Positions 51,571 to 62,388 are shown, counted from the stretch's first letter. The stretch is DNA of 64,000 nt from Reticulitermes speratus (GCA_021186555.1 JAJKFL010000011.1:32537611-32601610), one strand, 5' to 3'. Numbers and translations are program-made. The notes: generated by a model not told the origin, from the sequence alone.

Positions 51571-51689
51571 AACATAAAAAAGTCTAATATAACGTAACGT
51601 TGGAACACATATCTTTCTTCAATACCTCCAGGCAAATTATAAAGGCAAGCATTCAACAAGAAGAAGACTCTCTTCACTGTCAAATTGGA

Positions 51690-51785
51690 CTTAAATTTAT
51701 GGGAGAAAAACTGCAAAGTGCTACATTTGGAGCATTGTATGGTGCTGAAACTTGAACACTTCAGAAAGTAGATCAGAAATACTTT
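51690..51785 (+). pseudogene. Non-LTR fragment, family 1
   Basis: AAGTGCTACATTTGGAGCATTG and TGGTGCTGAAACTTGAACAC, with GAAAGTAGATCAGAA, match 16220-16300. It encodes a broken GAET-TLQKVDQK. Confidence 0.65.
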
Positions 51786-51850
51786 ACGCGAACAAGAGCA
51801 CATACGATATCATGTTACGAACAATATTAACCGGTTATACAAACAGTATA

Positions 51851-52134
51851 GGGGGCACGCGGCAAACCGGAACGTCACGGATTCGATTCCCGATGGTGTC
51901 ATTGGAATTTTTCATTGACATAATCGTTTCGGTCGCACTATGGCCCTGGGGTCGACTCAGCCTCTAACAGAAATGAGTACCAGGAATCTTTCCTGGGGGG
52001 TAAAGGCGGCCGGTGCGTAGGGCTGACAACTTTACCACCTTCATGTGCCGATTGTCTAGAAATCTGGGAGCCTCAACCTCCTGGAACCCTAAGGGTCTGT
52101 CCAGGCCTGAAATGGGATTGCTTTAGCTTTTTAG
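51851..52134 (+). mobile_element. SINE-C, nearly full length, perfect duplication
   Basis: GGGGCACGCGGCAAACCGG, box B GGATTCGATTCCCGATG, TTTTTCATTGACATAATCG, AAAGGCGGCCGGTGCGTAGG and 3' end GGCCTGAAATGGGATTGC. ACAAACAGTATA flanks it (51839-51850, 52135-52146). Confidence 0.93.
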
Positions 52135-52149
52135 ACAAACAGTATAAGT

Positions 52150-52443
52150 ATGACAAAACATACAATAGAATTATCGATATCAATGGCAAAAGATTACAAA
52201 CCGATTAAAAGGAAGCCTTATTGACAATGGTGCTGTGATAACAAAAGCTGATAAAGGCAATTCTATTGTCATAATTAATCAAAATAAGTACCATAAAACG
52301 ATTTTTGAATTTATTAATAATAGCAATTTTACTAACATTAAAGGAGATAGCACTAACAATTTTCAAAAAGAAATTAGGAGTAACATTAATAATAATAATC
52401 TAATGACACGGAGAGATGAAAAATGGAAATATATTAATGAATA
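52150..52443 (+). pseudogene. Penelope-like element RT, N-terminal part
   Basis: The frame reads RLKGSLIDNGAVITKADKGN, SIVIINQNKYHKTIFEFINN and SNFTNIKGDSTNNFQKEIRS, ending at a stop at 52442. The KADKGN-(S/T)IVI block followed by a tyrosine is characteristic of the N-terminal part of Penelope-like RTs. It begins just 16 bp after a SINE-C and has lost the rest of the RT and the GIY-YIG endonuclease. It is the only coding trace of a Penelope-like element in the window and a plausible source family for the hammerhead-bearing units. Confidence 0.75.
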
Positions 52444-52589
52444 AAAAACACAACTAGAATATCAACTAAAGTCATAAATTTTAATAAATGATATTTAATT
52501 TTAATCTTATTTTTCTCTACTACTGGCTAGATTACTTATTGCAATTTTATTGTAATACTAATATTGTGATGTGGGGTCCCACAAAAAAT

Positions 52590-52690
52590 TGAAGGAAAGA
52601 TACAGGGAAGGATAAGTGACGGGAAAACGATGAAGAAGACGTAAGCAGCTACTGGATGACCTTAAGGAAACGAGAAGCTACTGGAAATAA
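52590..52690 (+). pseudogene. Non-LTR fragment, family 1
   Basis: GAAGGAAAGATACAGGGAAGG and AAGCAGCTACTGGATGACC match 16480-16555. Frameshifts disrupt it. 52444-52589 is unassigned. Confidence 0.65.
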
Positions 52691-52699
52691 CTGCCAGTT

Positions 52700-53345
52700 A
52701 TTTAGGAGACTCCCTGCCTTTAAGGCACCCGATGATACATCACTGTGTTTAAAAGGCCCGCCAGTCTAAAGCAGTAAATAGTTTCACCACTTATATGTCT
52801 CAGGTGCGTTTTAATCTAATCCTCCCCTTTATATCTAGATCTGTCAATTTGTCTTTTCCACTGATGTTATTCAACCAAAGACGCATATTACGTGGATTCT
52901 AGATTTACATATACATCAATGATGATCCGCGGTCTCCGGTTGCCTCCTTTATTGGTTACTTTGTGACATCATCACAGTAACACAAATTAACACAACTTGA
53001 TACTAAAGTAACCTGTGACGTATAAAATAAATACTGCAAAGAAAACCCAAAATAGAAATGTATATTTATGTTACTTTGTCTCTGTCGTAAAATCCGTGGT
53101 TATTTGAGTACGACCGTAACCCTCACAGCAACTGAAACAAGGGCCACGTGCGAATTTCTTGCTGTAATCGACAGGAAGTTCAAGTAACTGGAAAAGTTCG
53201 CGAGAATGATTGTTCAGAACTTGCTTTGATTCCAGCAGTCACACTGTGAGGTATGCATCCCACGCTTGCAATGTCTTGATGGTCATAATCATGAGAGAGA
53301 ACGATGTGTGATTAGATTCAGCACGCATGCGTATAACAATGCCAT
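52700..53345. other. Unassigned sequence
   Basis: Nothing recognised. Confidence 0.45.
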
Positions 53346-53349
53346 TGAA

Positions 53350-53428
53350 AAACTGCGTGGGAAGGGAAGAGCTGGAAGACCCAGACGTAGATGGGAGGTT
53401 AATATTAAAATTGATATTAAATGAACAG
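53350..53428 (+). pseudogene. Non-LTR RT tail scrap, family 2
   Basis: GGAAGACCCAGACGTAGATGGG and GTTAATATTAAAATTGATATT encode [15 protein letters not shown], matching the [15 protein letters not shown] block at 59702-59938. Confidence 0.65.
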
Positions 53429-53924
53429 ATTATGAACTGTCTCACGATAACGTCCAATGGTGAATGATAAATGTGTTCAGCCTTTGGATTCAACCTCAGA
53501 ATATTTCTCATTTAGATGAAGAAATACTTGTATACTACTGCGCTGCAAAACGCAGAAGCTGGAAGGTAAAACAGCTTGTTCGACCTGACAAATCCTACAT
53601 TATCTGAGTTACTTCGGAGTAGATAAAGCTCCTAACTAAATAGATCTAAGGTTGTTAGTTTGGTAGTCTACTTTAACCCTTGCGATACAATTTTCTTAGC
53701 GCACTCTTTGTATTCTGCAATGAAAAAAGGGTCTCATGGTATCACGTACGGATTCACGTGTCTATCTGTCCATATTTACGAGCGACTTTCAAATCTATTT
53801 AGCTTCTTTTAACGACGCTTCTCTATATCCTTCATTTGATTTATTTGTGGTTCACATAAAGTCACTTCTAGTAAGTTTACACAGTGCCCAGTCATAGGCT
53901 GATTAGCGTATCATTGGGAAGGGC
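53429..53924. other. Unassigned sequence
   Basis: Nothing recognised. Confidence 0.45.
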
Positions 53925-54095
53925 TGTGGATGGAAGTGATAACGGTCTTATTCGAATTTCTATCCGGGTATTTAGCTGGAGAGGCTGAGCAAAACCACAA
54001 AACTCGTGAGTCAGGATAACCCATTTTCTGGGCCGAGATATGAACCCCGGACCTCGCAAATACGAAGTTAGAGTGTCACCCTCTCCACTGCAACC
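53925..54095 (-). mobile_element. SINE-E, inverted
   Basis: Plus-strand text GAGCAAAACCACAAAACTCG, GTGAGTCAGGATAACCC, ATGAACCCCGGACCTCGC and CACTGCAACC is the reverse of the SINE-E body and box B. Confidence 0.55.
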
Positions 54096-54754
54096 TTTGA
54101 TGACTTGTAATCGGTATATACGTTTTATAAAAGATATTCAGGCAATAAAGTACACGGCCACTTAACTTGTCCTTCACTTGATGCCGGCCAGCGAAATTTA
54201 CAGAACAGTTAGCTGCACATGCACTATAATTGTTCCAGTTCCGGAAGTGGTCCGCAGAGATCAGTTAACTAACAACAAGCCAATTAGTGCACACGTAAAG
54301 AAACCACATCCTGCCATTCGTCGGCAACACACTGAAGATGACTTCAGAACGTGGGTTTAATAAACAACTTGCCGACTAAATAAAGAACTCCTTCCTTCTT
54401 GGGCAGCCGTGACACCGTCAGCTGCCACCAACCATCAAACAACCAACCAAAAAAAAGCCAACCAAGGCAAGTCGAGTCGACGTCCATGGGTCCGTCTGGC
54501 CATTCCTGCGTATGCAACGAATCGCTGGGCTATGAAACGGAAACCTTGTAACGGGGATTGTGCTTACGTTAACGGATTTCCCGTCTTGGCTGAGGGCCTC
54601 GACGTGGTCATACTAAGGACTTCTGCTAAAAATGGCATTATTTCCTTTGAAGGGGGTTAGGAAGCACTATGATGGTCATACGATCAAGAAGTTCCGCGGC
54701 TTATATGGAACCTGCAGTTCCAAAACCGTGATATTTGAGGTGCGGAGGGCGGTG
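54096..54754. other. Unassigned sequence
   Basis: Nothing recognised; two frames of 60-83 codons lack motifs. Confidence 0.4.
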
Positions 54755-54905
54755 GAAATCAAGATCACGGGCTTCTTGAATGTGATGCCATGTAGCTTGG
54801 CAGATAGTACCAACAACCCTCTGGCATCATGTTTAGGGTATAAAACTCTGAAGATGGTGGCAGCAGTTTCCTCCGAAACGTTGGCACGGAAAACAGGATA
54901 GGATA
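54755..54905 (+). mobile_element. Penelope-type terminal module
   Basis: TTGAATGTGATGCCATGTAGC followed 60 bp later by a hammerhead-like motif. A DVTPCSL-like peptide reading (NVMPCSLAD) is typical of a widely dispersed insect repeat of this kind. Confidence 0.5.
54844..54885 (+). ncRNA. Hammerhead-like motif
   Basis: CTGAAGA, stem II GGTGG/CCTCC (one mismatch), GAAAC, GTT, GGC. GTT is a permitted GTH site, though GTC is preferred. Stem I is short. Confidence 0.5.
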
Positions 54906-55451
54906 TCACGTGACAAACTGAATAGTTGGTTGTGTCTGTCCACCAGGTTGCTAGGTACACTGCGACATGCGTTAAATATGTATTTCTAACACCCGGAAAA
55001 TTACGATATCCGGGAAGCATTTGGTCCCGGATGTGCCAGCCTGCCATGTAATGTTCACAAGGACAAACGTTTCCACGTCAGTATCTCTGGCGGTGTTAGG
55101 TAATCGCTAATGGTGACAGTCGTAGAGTAGCATGATAACACGACCTGATAATCTTGACACATGATGTGATAAAAAAATATAGACTGCTGTCTGGGATTGC
55201 CAATGGAACGCTAATGTCTTCCACATCTGTGCTTTCAAGCAGTGCAAGCCGGTACGTGGTCACTGTGTGCGCCCAAATATTGATCAAGAAACACAATACG
55301 TATCGTTCACTGCGAATTTTCGTAATGCACACATGAACGAAGTTTCATTTGCTTGGGAATTTTTTTAAAAAAATGTTCTTGTCCAAAGCCGGTAACATCG
55401 CTTGCTAGAAGGAAACTGCACAACTAAGACAGCAGATATATTACATCGTCT
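54906..55451. other. Unassigned sequence
   Basis: Nothing recognised. Confidence 0.45.
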
Positions 55452-55672
55452 ACGGTAGGGGCTGGATGACAGCAGAATCAGGGTTCGATTCCTGGCATTA
55501 GTACAGACTTTCCTGTTCTCCACAGCCTCCAGACTGGATCATGGCTCCACCCAACTTCCTATCCAATGGTCACGGGCGTGGGCCCTTGCAGATGTAAAGC
55601 GGCCGGGGCATGAAGCTAACGACTCAACACCATATACTGCCATGGTTACAGCTGTGCTCTTATGCACGGTGC
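55452..55672 (+). mobile_element. SINE-B2, diverged
   Basis: CAGGGTTCGATTCCTGGC (box B), GTTCTCCACAGCCTCCAGAC, CACCCAACTTCCTATCCAATGG, TAAAGCGGCCGGGGC and GCCATGGTTACAGCTGTGC. Confidence 0.72.
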
Positions 55673-55740
55673 TTAATCAAGTACAGGAGCAACTTTATTA
55701 TTATTTGTTGTTCCAGTTCAAATATTGGAATGTATTAGAG

Positions 55741-56223
55741 CAGGGGGTTCAACATTTTCTGGCAAAGTGCCACAAAGTTATTGTAGACTGGTTCGCGAGG
55801 CGCACGTGTGACGATCACAATAAGTGGTATACGTAACCTCATAGTGGACCGGTATAGCGAATCGCTACGGGCTGGACGGTCCGGGGATCGAATTCCGGTA
55901 GGGGAGAGATTTTCCGCACCCGTCCAGACTGGCCCTGGGGCCCACCCAGCCTCCTATATAATGGGTACCGAATCTCTTTCCAGGGGGTAAAGCGGCTGGG
56001 GCGTGGCGTTAACCACCCATACCCTCTAGCGCCGAGGTTAAAGAAAGAGTATGGCTTATCTCTACTCACGCTCTGTGCCTTCATGACAGGTTATATGATG
56101 AACTCTGCCTTTACCTTCACGTATCCTCCTAAATTATTGTTTAATTTATATATCTATATAATTTCCAAATGTGCCAGCGGCCCGCTTAAAACAAACTGGC
56201 AAGCCTTGTGTTGGACACCCTTG
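55741..56223. mobile_element. hAT-type element carrying a SINE-B
   Basis: The left end CAGGGGGTTCAACATTTTC and the reverse complement of the right end CAAGGGTGTCCAACACAAG are imperfect inverted repeats. GGCAAAGTG and CTTGCCAG lie inside them. Flanking 8-mers TATTAGAG/TATCAGAG match 7 of 8 (55733-55740, 56224-56231). Without the SINE it is about 200 bp. Confidence 0.65.
55843..56115 (+). mobile_element. SINE-B1 inside the hAT element
   Basis: GACCGGTATAGCGAATCGC, box B GGGGATCGAATTCCGG, CCGCACCCGTCCAGACTGG, TAAAGCGGCTGGGGC and tail TTTACCTT. Probable duplication ACGTAACCTC/ACGTATCCTC on its edges. Confidence 0.87.
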
Positions 56224-56362
56224 TATCAGAGGGACTGTGGACACTCATAAAATCTGGAACCACCTCCGCAAAACTAAGGAACTGCTTGAATTCATGATGA
56301 GATGGCAGCACATGGGGAAGGGATCTGTCTACGTAAATAAGGAACAAAAATTCCTCCTTGTA

Positions 56363-56658
56363 AAGGTAAAGGTAAAGGTAAAGGTAAAAATGGTAAAGTT
56401 GTCCCTGTTCACACCATGAACACATATAGGGGGAGCAGAGGTATAATTCCACTCATTCTTAAACTCGGCATTAGAAGGGGATAAGTGGTCAATTCACGCT
56501 CCGGCCGCTTTATCCCCAGAAAGTAACCCCGACATCCATTGAATAAGGGGCTGGGTGGGCCCTAGAGCCGGTCTGGACGTTTTTGAAGAAAAAATTTACA
56601 CCTACCGGGATTCAAATCCTGGACCTTCCAGACCGCAGCCTAGTCGCTATACCGCCAC
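56363..56658 (-). mobile_element. SINE-B2, full length with GGTAAA tail
   Basis: (GGTAAA)4 tail, AAAGTTGTCCCTGTTCAC, GCTCCGGCCGCTTTATCC, CATTGAATAAGGGGCTGGG, GGTCTGGACG, box B GGGATTCAAATCC and head CTAGTCGCTATACCGCC. Confidence 0.88.
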
Positions 56659-56677
56659 CCACAGTGGGGGTTTACCT

Positions 56678-57014
56678 GTCTATCTATCTATATATCTGCC
56701 TATATATTTGTCTATCTATCTATGTATCTATCTGTATATCTCTCTATCTGTCTGTCTATCTACCTATCTGTTTGTCTGTCTGTCTATCTGTCTATCCATC
56801 TGTCTGTCTATCTATCTGTCTATCTATCTATCTATCTGTGTATCTATCTATCTGTCTGTCTATCTATCTATGTATCTATCTACCTGTCTGTCTATCTATC
56901 TATCTATGTATCTATCTACCTGTCTGTCTATCTATCTATCTATGTATCTATCTGTATATTTCTCTATCTGTCTGTCTATCTACCTATCTGTTTGTCTGTC
57001 TGTCTATCTGTATA

Positions 57015-57050
<36 letters not shown>

Positions 57051-57145
57051 TCTGTCTGTCTATCTATCTGTCTATCTATCTATCTGTCTATCTATGTATC
57101 TATCTACCTGTCTGTCTATATATCTATCTATATATTCATTCATTC
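56678..57145 (+). repeat. (TCTA/TCTG)n microsatellite, about 470 bp
   Basis: Interrupted TCTA and TCTG tetranucleotides ending in (ATTC)n. Sub-blocks such as TACCTGTCTGTCTATC recur at larger spacing. Open frames of 160-204 codons in all three plus frames (Tyr-Leu-Ser-Ile repeats) are artefacts. Confidence 0.96.
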
Positions 57146-57440
57146 ATTCACTCTCGATTTGCTTAACTACGCTCTCAGTAGCTCAGCCTATAAGTAGTCA
57201 CGAACAGTAGGATGGTTAGTGAATAAATAAATTGTCAGGGATAGGGAAGGAAGAGGTCTAGTCTAATTTGTTGTGGGCGCTATCCCAGTATTACCTGTAG
57301 GCTTCTGCAGTGGCACGGAGCACAAAAGGCAGCTATTATCATAATTAGTACTATAGCCTGTTACAGACATACACGTATATACATATACACATGTCATACA
57401 GGTTCACTCTCGGAAAAATATCTCTTGATGCAGTTTCCGG
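57146..57440. other. Unassigned sequence
   Basis: Nothing recognised. CAGTTTCCGG at 57431-57440 directly borders the 52-bp array. Confidence 0.45.
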
Positions 57441-58272
57441 TAGGCTTAGCACGGACAGGTCTGTCCGGTGCCAGTTACGTCCACTGTCTCAGTAGGCTTA
57501 GCACGGACAGGTCTGTCCGGTGCCAGTTACGTCCACTGTCTCAGTAGGCTTAGCACGGACAGGTCTGTCCGGTGCCAGTTACGTCCACTGTCTCAGTAGG
57601 CTTAGCTCGGACAGGTCTGTCCGGTGCCAGTTACGTCCACTGTCTCAGTAGGCTTAGCACGGACAGGTCTGTCCGGTGCCAGTTACGTCCACTGTCTAAG
57701 TAGGCTTAGCACGGACAGGTCTGTCCGGTGCCAGTTACGTCCACTGTCTAAGTAGGCTTAGCACGGACAGGTCTGTCCGGTGCCAGTTACGTCCACTGTC
57801 TAAGTAGGCTTAGCACGGACAGGTCTGTCCGGTGCCAGTTACGTCCACTGTCTAAGTAGGCTTAGCACGGACAGGTCTGTCCGGTGCCAGTTACGTCTAC
57901 TGTCTAAGTAGGCTTAGCACGGACAGGTCTGTCCGGTGCCAGTTACGTCCACTGTCTAAGTAGGCTTAGCACGGACAGGTCTGTCCGGTGCCAGTTACGT
58001 CCACTGTCTAAGTAGGCTTAGCACGGACAGGTCTGTCCGGTGCCAGTTACGTCCACTGTCTAAGTAGGCTTAGCACGGACAGGTCTGTCCGGTGCCAGTT
58101 ACGTCCACTGTCTAAGTAGGCTTAGCACGGACAGGTCTGTCCGGTGCCAGTTACGTCCACTGTCTAAGTAGGCTTAGCACGGACAGGTCTGTCCGGTGCC
58201 AGTTACGTCCACTGTCTAAGTAGGCTTAGCACGGACAGGTCTGTCCGGTGCCAGTTACGTCCACTGTCTAAG
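57441..58272. repeat. 52-bp minisatellite, 16 copies, hairpin in each unit
   Basis: The unit TAGGCTTAGCACGGACAGG... repeats every 52 bp with almost no variation. The first four units end GTCTCAG and the rest GTCTAAG, and single changes occur at CTCGG and GTCTAC. Each unit contains CGGACAG-GT-CTGTCCG, a 7-bp perfect stem extendable to GCAC/GTGC. No unit codes for protein. Confidence 0.96.
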
Positions 58273-58545
58273 TACGGCATGGCCCGAATCCTTTACAGCC
58301 TACGAAGTAAAGAACGTCGGTAATTAAACGATTACATTTAATTGAACGACATTTTACTCATGAATTAATTAACCAAACAGGTCGGTAATTCAGCATCGGG
58401 CCTTGTCAAGAAAATAAACTCCCCCAAAAACATTTTCTTAACGCTTACTGAAATATTCTTTCTTGTTACAAAGATTGCATGCGGTAATCGACTATTCAAT
58501 TCTTGTTAGTCACACACTTTCGTGGCCAACACAAATACCCTATAC
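58273..58545. other. Unassigned sequence after the array
   Basis: GCATGGCCCGAATCC at the array edge and AGCATCGGGCC at 58391 loosely mirror each other. CGTCGGTAATTAAACG at 58314 may be a hammerhead-like scrap. Confidence 0.35.
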
Positions 58546-58838
58546 AAAGGTAAGGTAAAGGTAAATTTCACCCTAAAACAGGCTATGAAGGCCCAGGGGG
58601 AGGGTACAGGTATAGCTCTACTCTTCCTTTAACCTCGGTGCTAGATGGGGTTGGGTGATTAACGCCACGTCCCGGCCGCTTTACCCCCGGGAATGAGTCG
58701 GTACCCATTGCGTAGGAGGCTGGATAGGACCCCAGGGCCGGTCTGGACGGGTGCTGAAAATCTCACCCTCACCGGGATTCGATCCCCGGACCGTCCAGCT
58801 CGTAGCGAGTCGCTGTACGGACCCAGCTATCCGGGCCC
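58546..58838 (-). mobile_element. SINE-B1, full length
   Basis: GGTAAGGTAAAGGTAAATTTCACCC tail side, CCGGCCGCTTTACCCCCGG, CATTGCGTAGGAGGCTGG, GGACGGGTGCTGAAAATCTC, box B GGGATTCGATCCCCGG and head GCGAGTCGCTGTACGG. Confidence 0.9.
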
Positions 58839-59649
58839 ACAATACACAGATGATTCATAATTAGAAAAAGATAAAAATCGTCACCAGAGGATTATAAACA
58901 ATCTAATTAGTTATTTTTGTTCCTATTCTTTTACTTTCGTGTCAGGCACTATATCTCTGCAGCTCCGTTTCCCGTACCATTCCTCCATCTTCTATGACCG
59001 CAAAGCTGAGTCACGAACTGTAGCCTATGCCTATACCGTATTTGAATTAAATTTTAGACAATACGCATTTTAGAACCTTTAAATGGGTCTAATAAATTTG
59101 ATAACTTCAAACTCTATCACGTTAAAACGAGGGAGTGAAAAAAGTTACGTAACGTGGCGATATAAATAGTTTAATTTGGAACAATAGTTTAATGCACAGT
59201 AGTTGCTTTTATACAGCATGATGATGCGTTGGGAGTTAATAGACATCACCAAATTTTATATAAAAACGTACATAGCAGATGTATAGATATGTGTTAGTTA
59301 TGATTCATGCCATATACGTGAGATTGGAGATAGAATTTACCAGAACGTAGGCCCATGAATGTATATTTTTAGGTGCATGACGCCAAATGTGTGGCGGAGA
59401 CAATAGCAGTGAGAAACAGCGGATTAAACAAACACGCTTCCTTGCTTACGAACTCAGTTACAAAAAAAGTAAATGCTTGTTTATAAAATACACCCCCCCC
59501 CCTCCCCAAATCTGTATCCAAATGAAAAGTCCATTATTGAAGGAAGTAAATAAAGGTTATCTGATACACATACAACACAACCTATAAGCGAATACAGCCA
59601 TATATACACTGTATTTGTATAACTAACTAACTAACCCCATAGAGCACAG
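58839..59649. other. Unassigned AT-rich sequence
   Basis: Nothing recognised in about 800 bp. A C9 run lies at 59492-59500. Confidence 0.45.
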
Positions 59650-59945
59650 TCCTTCTTGAGAAGCTAACAGGTCCTCAGTTACTCAAGAAATTCCCCACGT
59701 TTTATGGAACCCGAAGGTTCATTACCGCACTCACAACAGCCCGCCACCTGTCCCTATCCTGAGCCATATCAATCCAGTCCATGCCCCTCCATCCCACTTC
59801 TTGAAGATCCATTTTAATATTATCCTCCCATCTACGCCTGGGTCTTCCAAGTGGTCTCATTCCCTCAGGTCTACCACCAAAATCCTCCCCCATACGTGCT
59901 ACATGCCCCGCCCACCTCATTCTTCTTTGTTTGATCACCCGAATA
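59650..59945 (-). pseudogene. Non-LTR RT tail, family 2, open for 78 codons
   Basis: Minus-strand frame 59938-59702: [57 protein letters not shown] and [17 protein letters not shown], then a stop. The non-coding end follows to about 59650 (CTTCTTGAGAAGC). This is the clearest copy of family 2 and has no internal stop, but it is only the last part of the protein. Upstream RT and endonuclease domains are absent. Confidence 0.87.
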
Positions 59946-60295
59946 ATATTTGATGATGAGTACAGATTCGTATTTCGTTAAAAATATCCAACCGAGAATA
60001 ATTCAGAACTGTAGATATTAATCGTACTGTGCCATGTATAAATCGTGTACAACTGTCTGTATTTCAAAATTGTAGTAACAGTAGTCCTGTTCCCCTATTC
60101 CCTGTGTCGGAAGCAGAACAGATAACATGTCTTGTCAGTACAGCATTCCAGACAGCATAATTGTTGGAATTCTAAAGATAAGGATGTTCTATAATATACA
60201 GCATTGGACTGTTCCACTGTTGTCCATAAATTACCGCACGAAAGCCACAGTTGGCTAACCTGCAACCACGTGTCCTTGCTCACGGTTAAAAAAAA
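59946..60295. other. Unassigned sequence
   Basis: Nothing recognised. Confidence 0.45.
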
Positions 60296-60375
60296 CCAGA
60301 CAAGCAATGCACGTGTAACGTAACTTTTAAAGCGCTTTCGTGTCCCACGCCCAACCCCCAACCTGGAGGACCAGG
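60296..60375 (+). mobile_element. G-repeat 5' scrap joined to another repeat
   Basis: CAAGCAATGCACGTGTAACG and GCGCTTTCGTG match the G-repeat start. The block CGCCCAACCCCCAACCTGGAGG at 60347 matches 24298. The two families are fused here. Confidence 0.5.
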
Positions 60376-60604
60376 ATATTCCTTTTCGTGTGGGTCATCA
60401 CCTTTGTCCTGCCCGGTATGGGAGACCCTACCAGTAGCAACGCTACCGCAGGTATAGCTCTCAAGTACATATTATTCAATATACGTAAATACACAAAAGA
60501 CGCACAATATCCTGCGACATTACTTAATTTGATTCAGAAAGTCCACAGTGTTCCAGTAAACAGCAGTACCACCAACTCATTCGACATCATTACTACGACA
60601 CGGG

Positions 60605-60711
60605 CGGAATGATCAAGGAATCTAGGCTCGATTCCTGGCAGGAAACAAATTTTTTTTTTCCTCCACAGTGTCCAGGTCGGCTCTGGGGCCCATCCAGGGG
60701 TACAGCAGCAG
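60605..60711 (+). mobile_element. SINE-B2, partial, interrupted by SINE-D
   Basis: GGCTCGATTCCTGGCAGG (box B), T9 run, CTCCACAGTGTCCAGG and TCTGGGGCCCATCCAG. The body stops at a SINE-D; GCCCGAGGTTAAGAATGCG at 61040-61060 may be its 3' remainder. Confidence 0.65.
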
Positions 60712-60895
60712 AGGGCCGTGCCATGGCTCAGGCGGTTAGTCGCCGGCCTCTCACCGCGGAGGCCCGGGTTCGATCCCGGGTCAGTCCATGTGGGATTTGT
60801 GGTGGACAAAGTGGCACTGGGACAGGTTTTTCCCCGAGTACTTCGGTTTTCCCCTGTCAGTTTCATTCCACCGGTGCTCCATTACATGTAAAAAA
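60712..60895 (+). mobile_element. SINE-D, best copy
   Basis: GGGCCGTGCCATGGCTCAGG, CGGTTAGTCGCCGGCC (box A region), GCCCGGGTTCGATCCCGGG (box B), GTGGGATTTGTGGTGGAC, CACTGGGACAGG, GAGTACTTCGG and CACCGGTGCTCC. The tRNA-like head is well kept. A-rich 3' end. Confidence 0.9.
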
Positions 60896-61034
60896 CGAAA
60901 AAAAACTAATCATCTTCATCACAGGGTTGCACATTAAGCCTCAAGGCTGCGGTGCGTCCGTAGCATCTGCTGCGGGGCCCTTCACCACAAAAAAAAAAGA
61001 CATCAAAATTGTGAAGCTTATCGTTCACCATTGT

Positions 61035-61100
61035 GTAGTGCCCGAGGTTAAGAATGCGTGGAGTTATACCCCATTCCCCATACGTCTTCATTGTGCGATG
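61035..61100 (+). mobile_element. SINE-B 3' fragment
   Basis: GAGGTTAAGAATGCGTGGAG and ACGTCTTCATTG match the 3' half of SINE-B2. Confidence 0.55.
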
Positions 61101-61307
61101 CTAAATTAAGCACCGGGACAACTCCACCTAACTAACACAGCTATCAGACATGCCGTCGTTATCTCCAGCTTGTGACAGCACAGCATCACTCGCCGCTCGA
61201 TCGAACATTCCGTTAGTCGCACGACAGCTAGAAGCACCGTCACATTTATGCAATTCCGCAATCTATCACCGCCGACATTCGCAGAACTATAATTTTGCCT
61301 GCTGTTT

Positions 61308-61795
61308 TGTATGGGCTTCAAACTTGGGCTCTTACAATGAGCGAGGAACATAGGCTGAGGGCGCCCGAGAATAGGGTGCTGAGGAAGATATCTGGAGCTA
61401 AGAGGGAACGACGTGACAGGGGAATGGAGAAGACTACATAACGAGGAACTTAATGATCTGCGCTCACCACCAAGTATTACTCGGGCGATCAAATAAAGAA
61501 GGATAAGATGGGCGGGGCATGTAGCACGTATGGGGGAGGGGAGAGGTGCATATAGGGTTTAGGTGGGAACGAGACCACTTGGCAGATCTTGGCGTAGATT
61601 GGAGGATAATATTAAAAATAATCTTCAAGAAATAGGATAAGAGGCGTGGACTTGATTGATGTGGCTCAGGACAGGCACAAGTGGCAGGCTGTTGTGAAGA
61701 CGGTAATGAACTTTCGGGTTGCATACAATGCGGGGAACGTCTTGACTAGCTTAGGAACTGTCAGCTTCTCAAGAATGACTCTGCTCCATAGAGTT
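61308..61795 (+). pseudogene. Non-LTR RT tail, family 2, longest but broken copy
   Basis: Pieces in order: YGLQTWALTMSEEHRLR, NRVLRKISGAKRERRD, then the [12 protein letters not shown] block (AGATGGGCGGGGCATGTAGC), RSWRRLEDNI and the MNFRV end at about 61715. The 3' end CTTGACTAGCTTAGGAACTG and TCTGCTCCATAGAGTT follow. Several frameshifts and stops. It extends further upstream than the copies at 44285 and 59650. Confidence 0.78.
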
Positions 61796-62388
61796 CCGAC
61801 ATACGCAGACGCATAGGCACTTATGATAAATAGGTTTCGCAATTTGCATTGTAATACAAACAACACCTTCGTAAATTAATGGAGGGGTAATGGGGTTCTG
61901 GTTTATTTTGTTGCATTAATTCTAATTCTGCAATAACAGGAATTGGTGCTGCCGCTAGACGCTGGGGCTCAAACTGAAATTGGCATGCCTGCCATACATT
62001 GCATTGCCAACATACATACTAAGAGGGATCCCAAGAATTCTCATGTAGGTCGTCCTCAGATGCTAGCTGCCTCTCATACTGCGTATTTCCTTAGCTTATT
62101 GCTGGGCAGACAATGCAAATTCGGATTCCATATCGCACCCTAACTCGTAACCCTTTTGACATTACAGAAGTTAAAGCTGACCCTCTAACTAACCACCACA
62201 TCATCTCAGAACAACAAAAAGCGAGAACAGATTTAGGAAATGCTTTCTCTTGCTCAGTTCAAAAAATATTATCTCTGGATATATTCCAAAACATTAAGAG
62301 ACAATAAAGTTCTCAGGTTTTTGAGGCAGGGGTCGTTCATGAGATAATCTTCTGGGTTTCTGGCACTATGTAGTGTTGTAGACTGACA
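61796..62388. other. Unassigned sequence
   Basis: Nothing recognised. Two frames of 64-66 codons lack motifs. Confidence 0.4.

Noticed and set aside
56555-57210. Three overlapping frames of 160-204 codons rich in Tyr-Leu-Ser-Ile
   Set aside because: They are translations of a TCTA/TCTG microsatellite in three frames.
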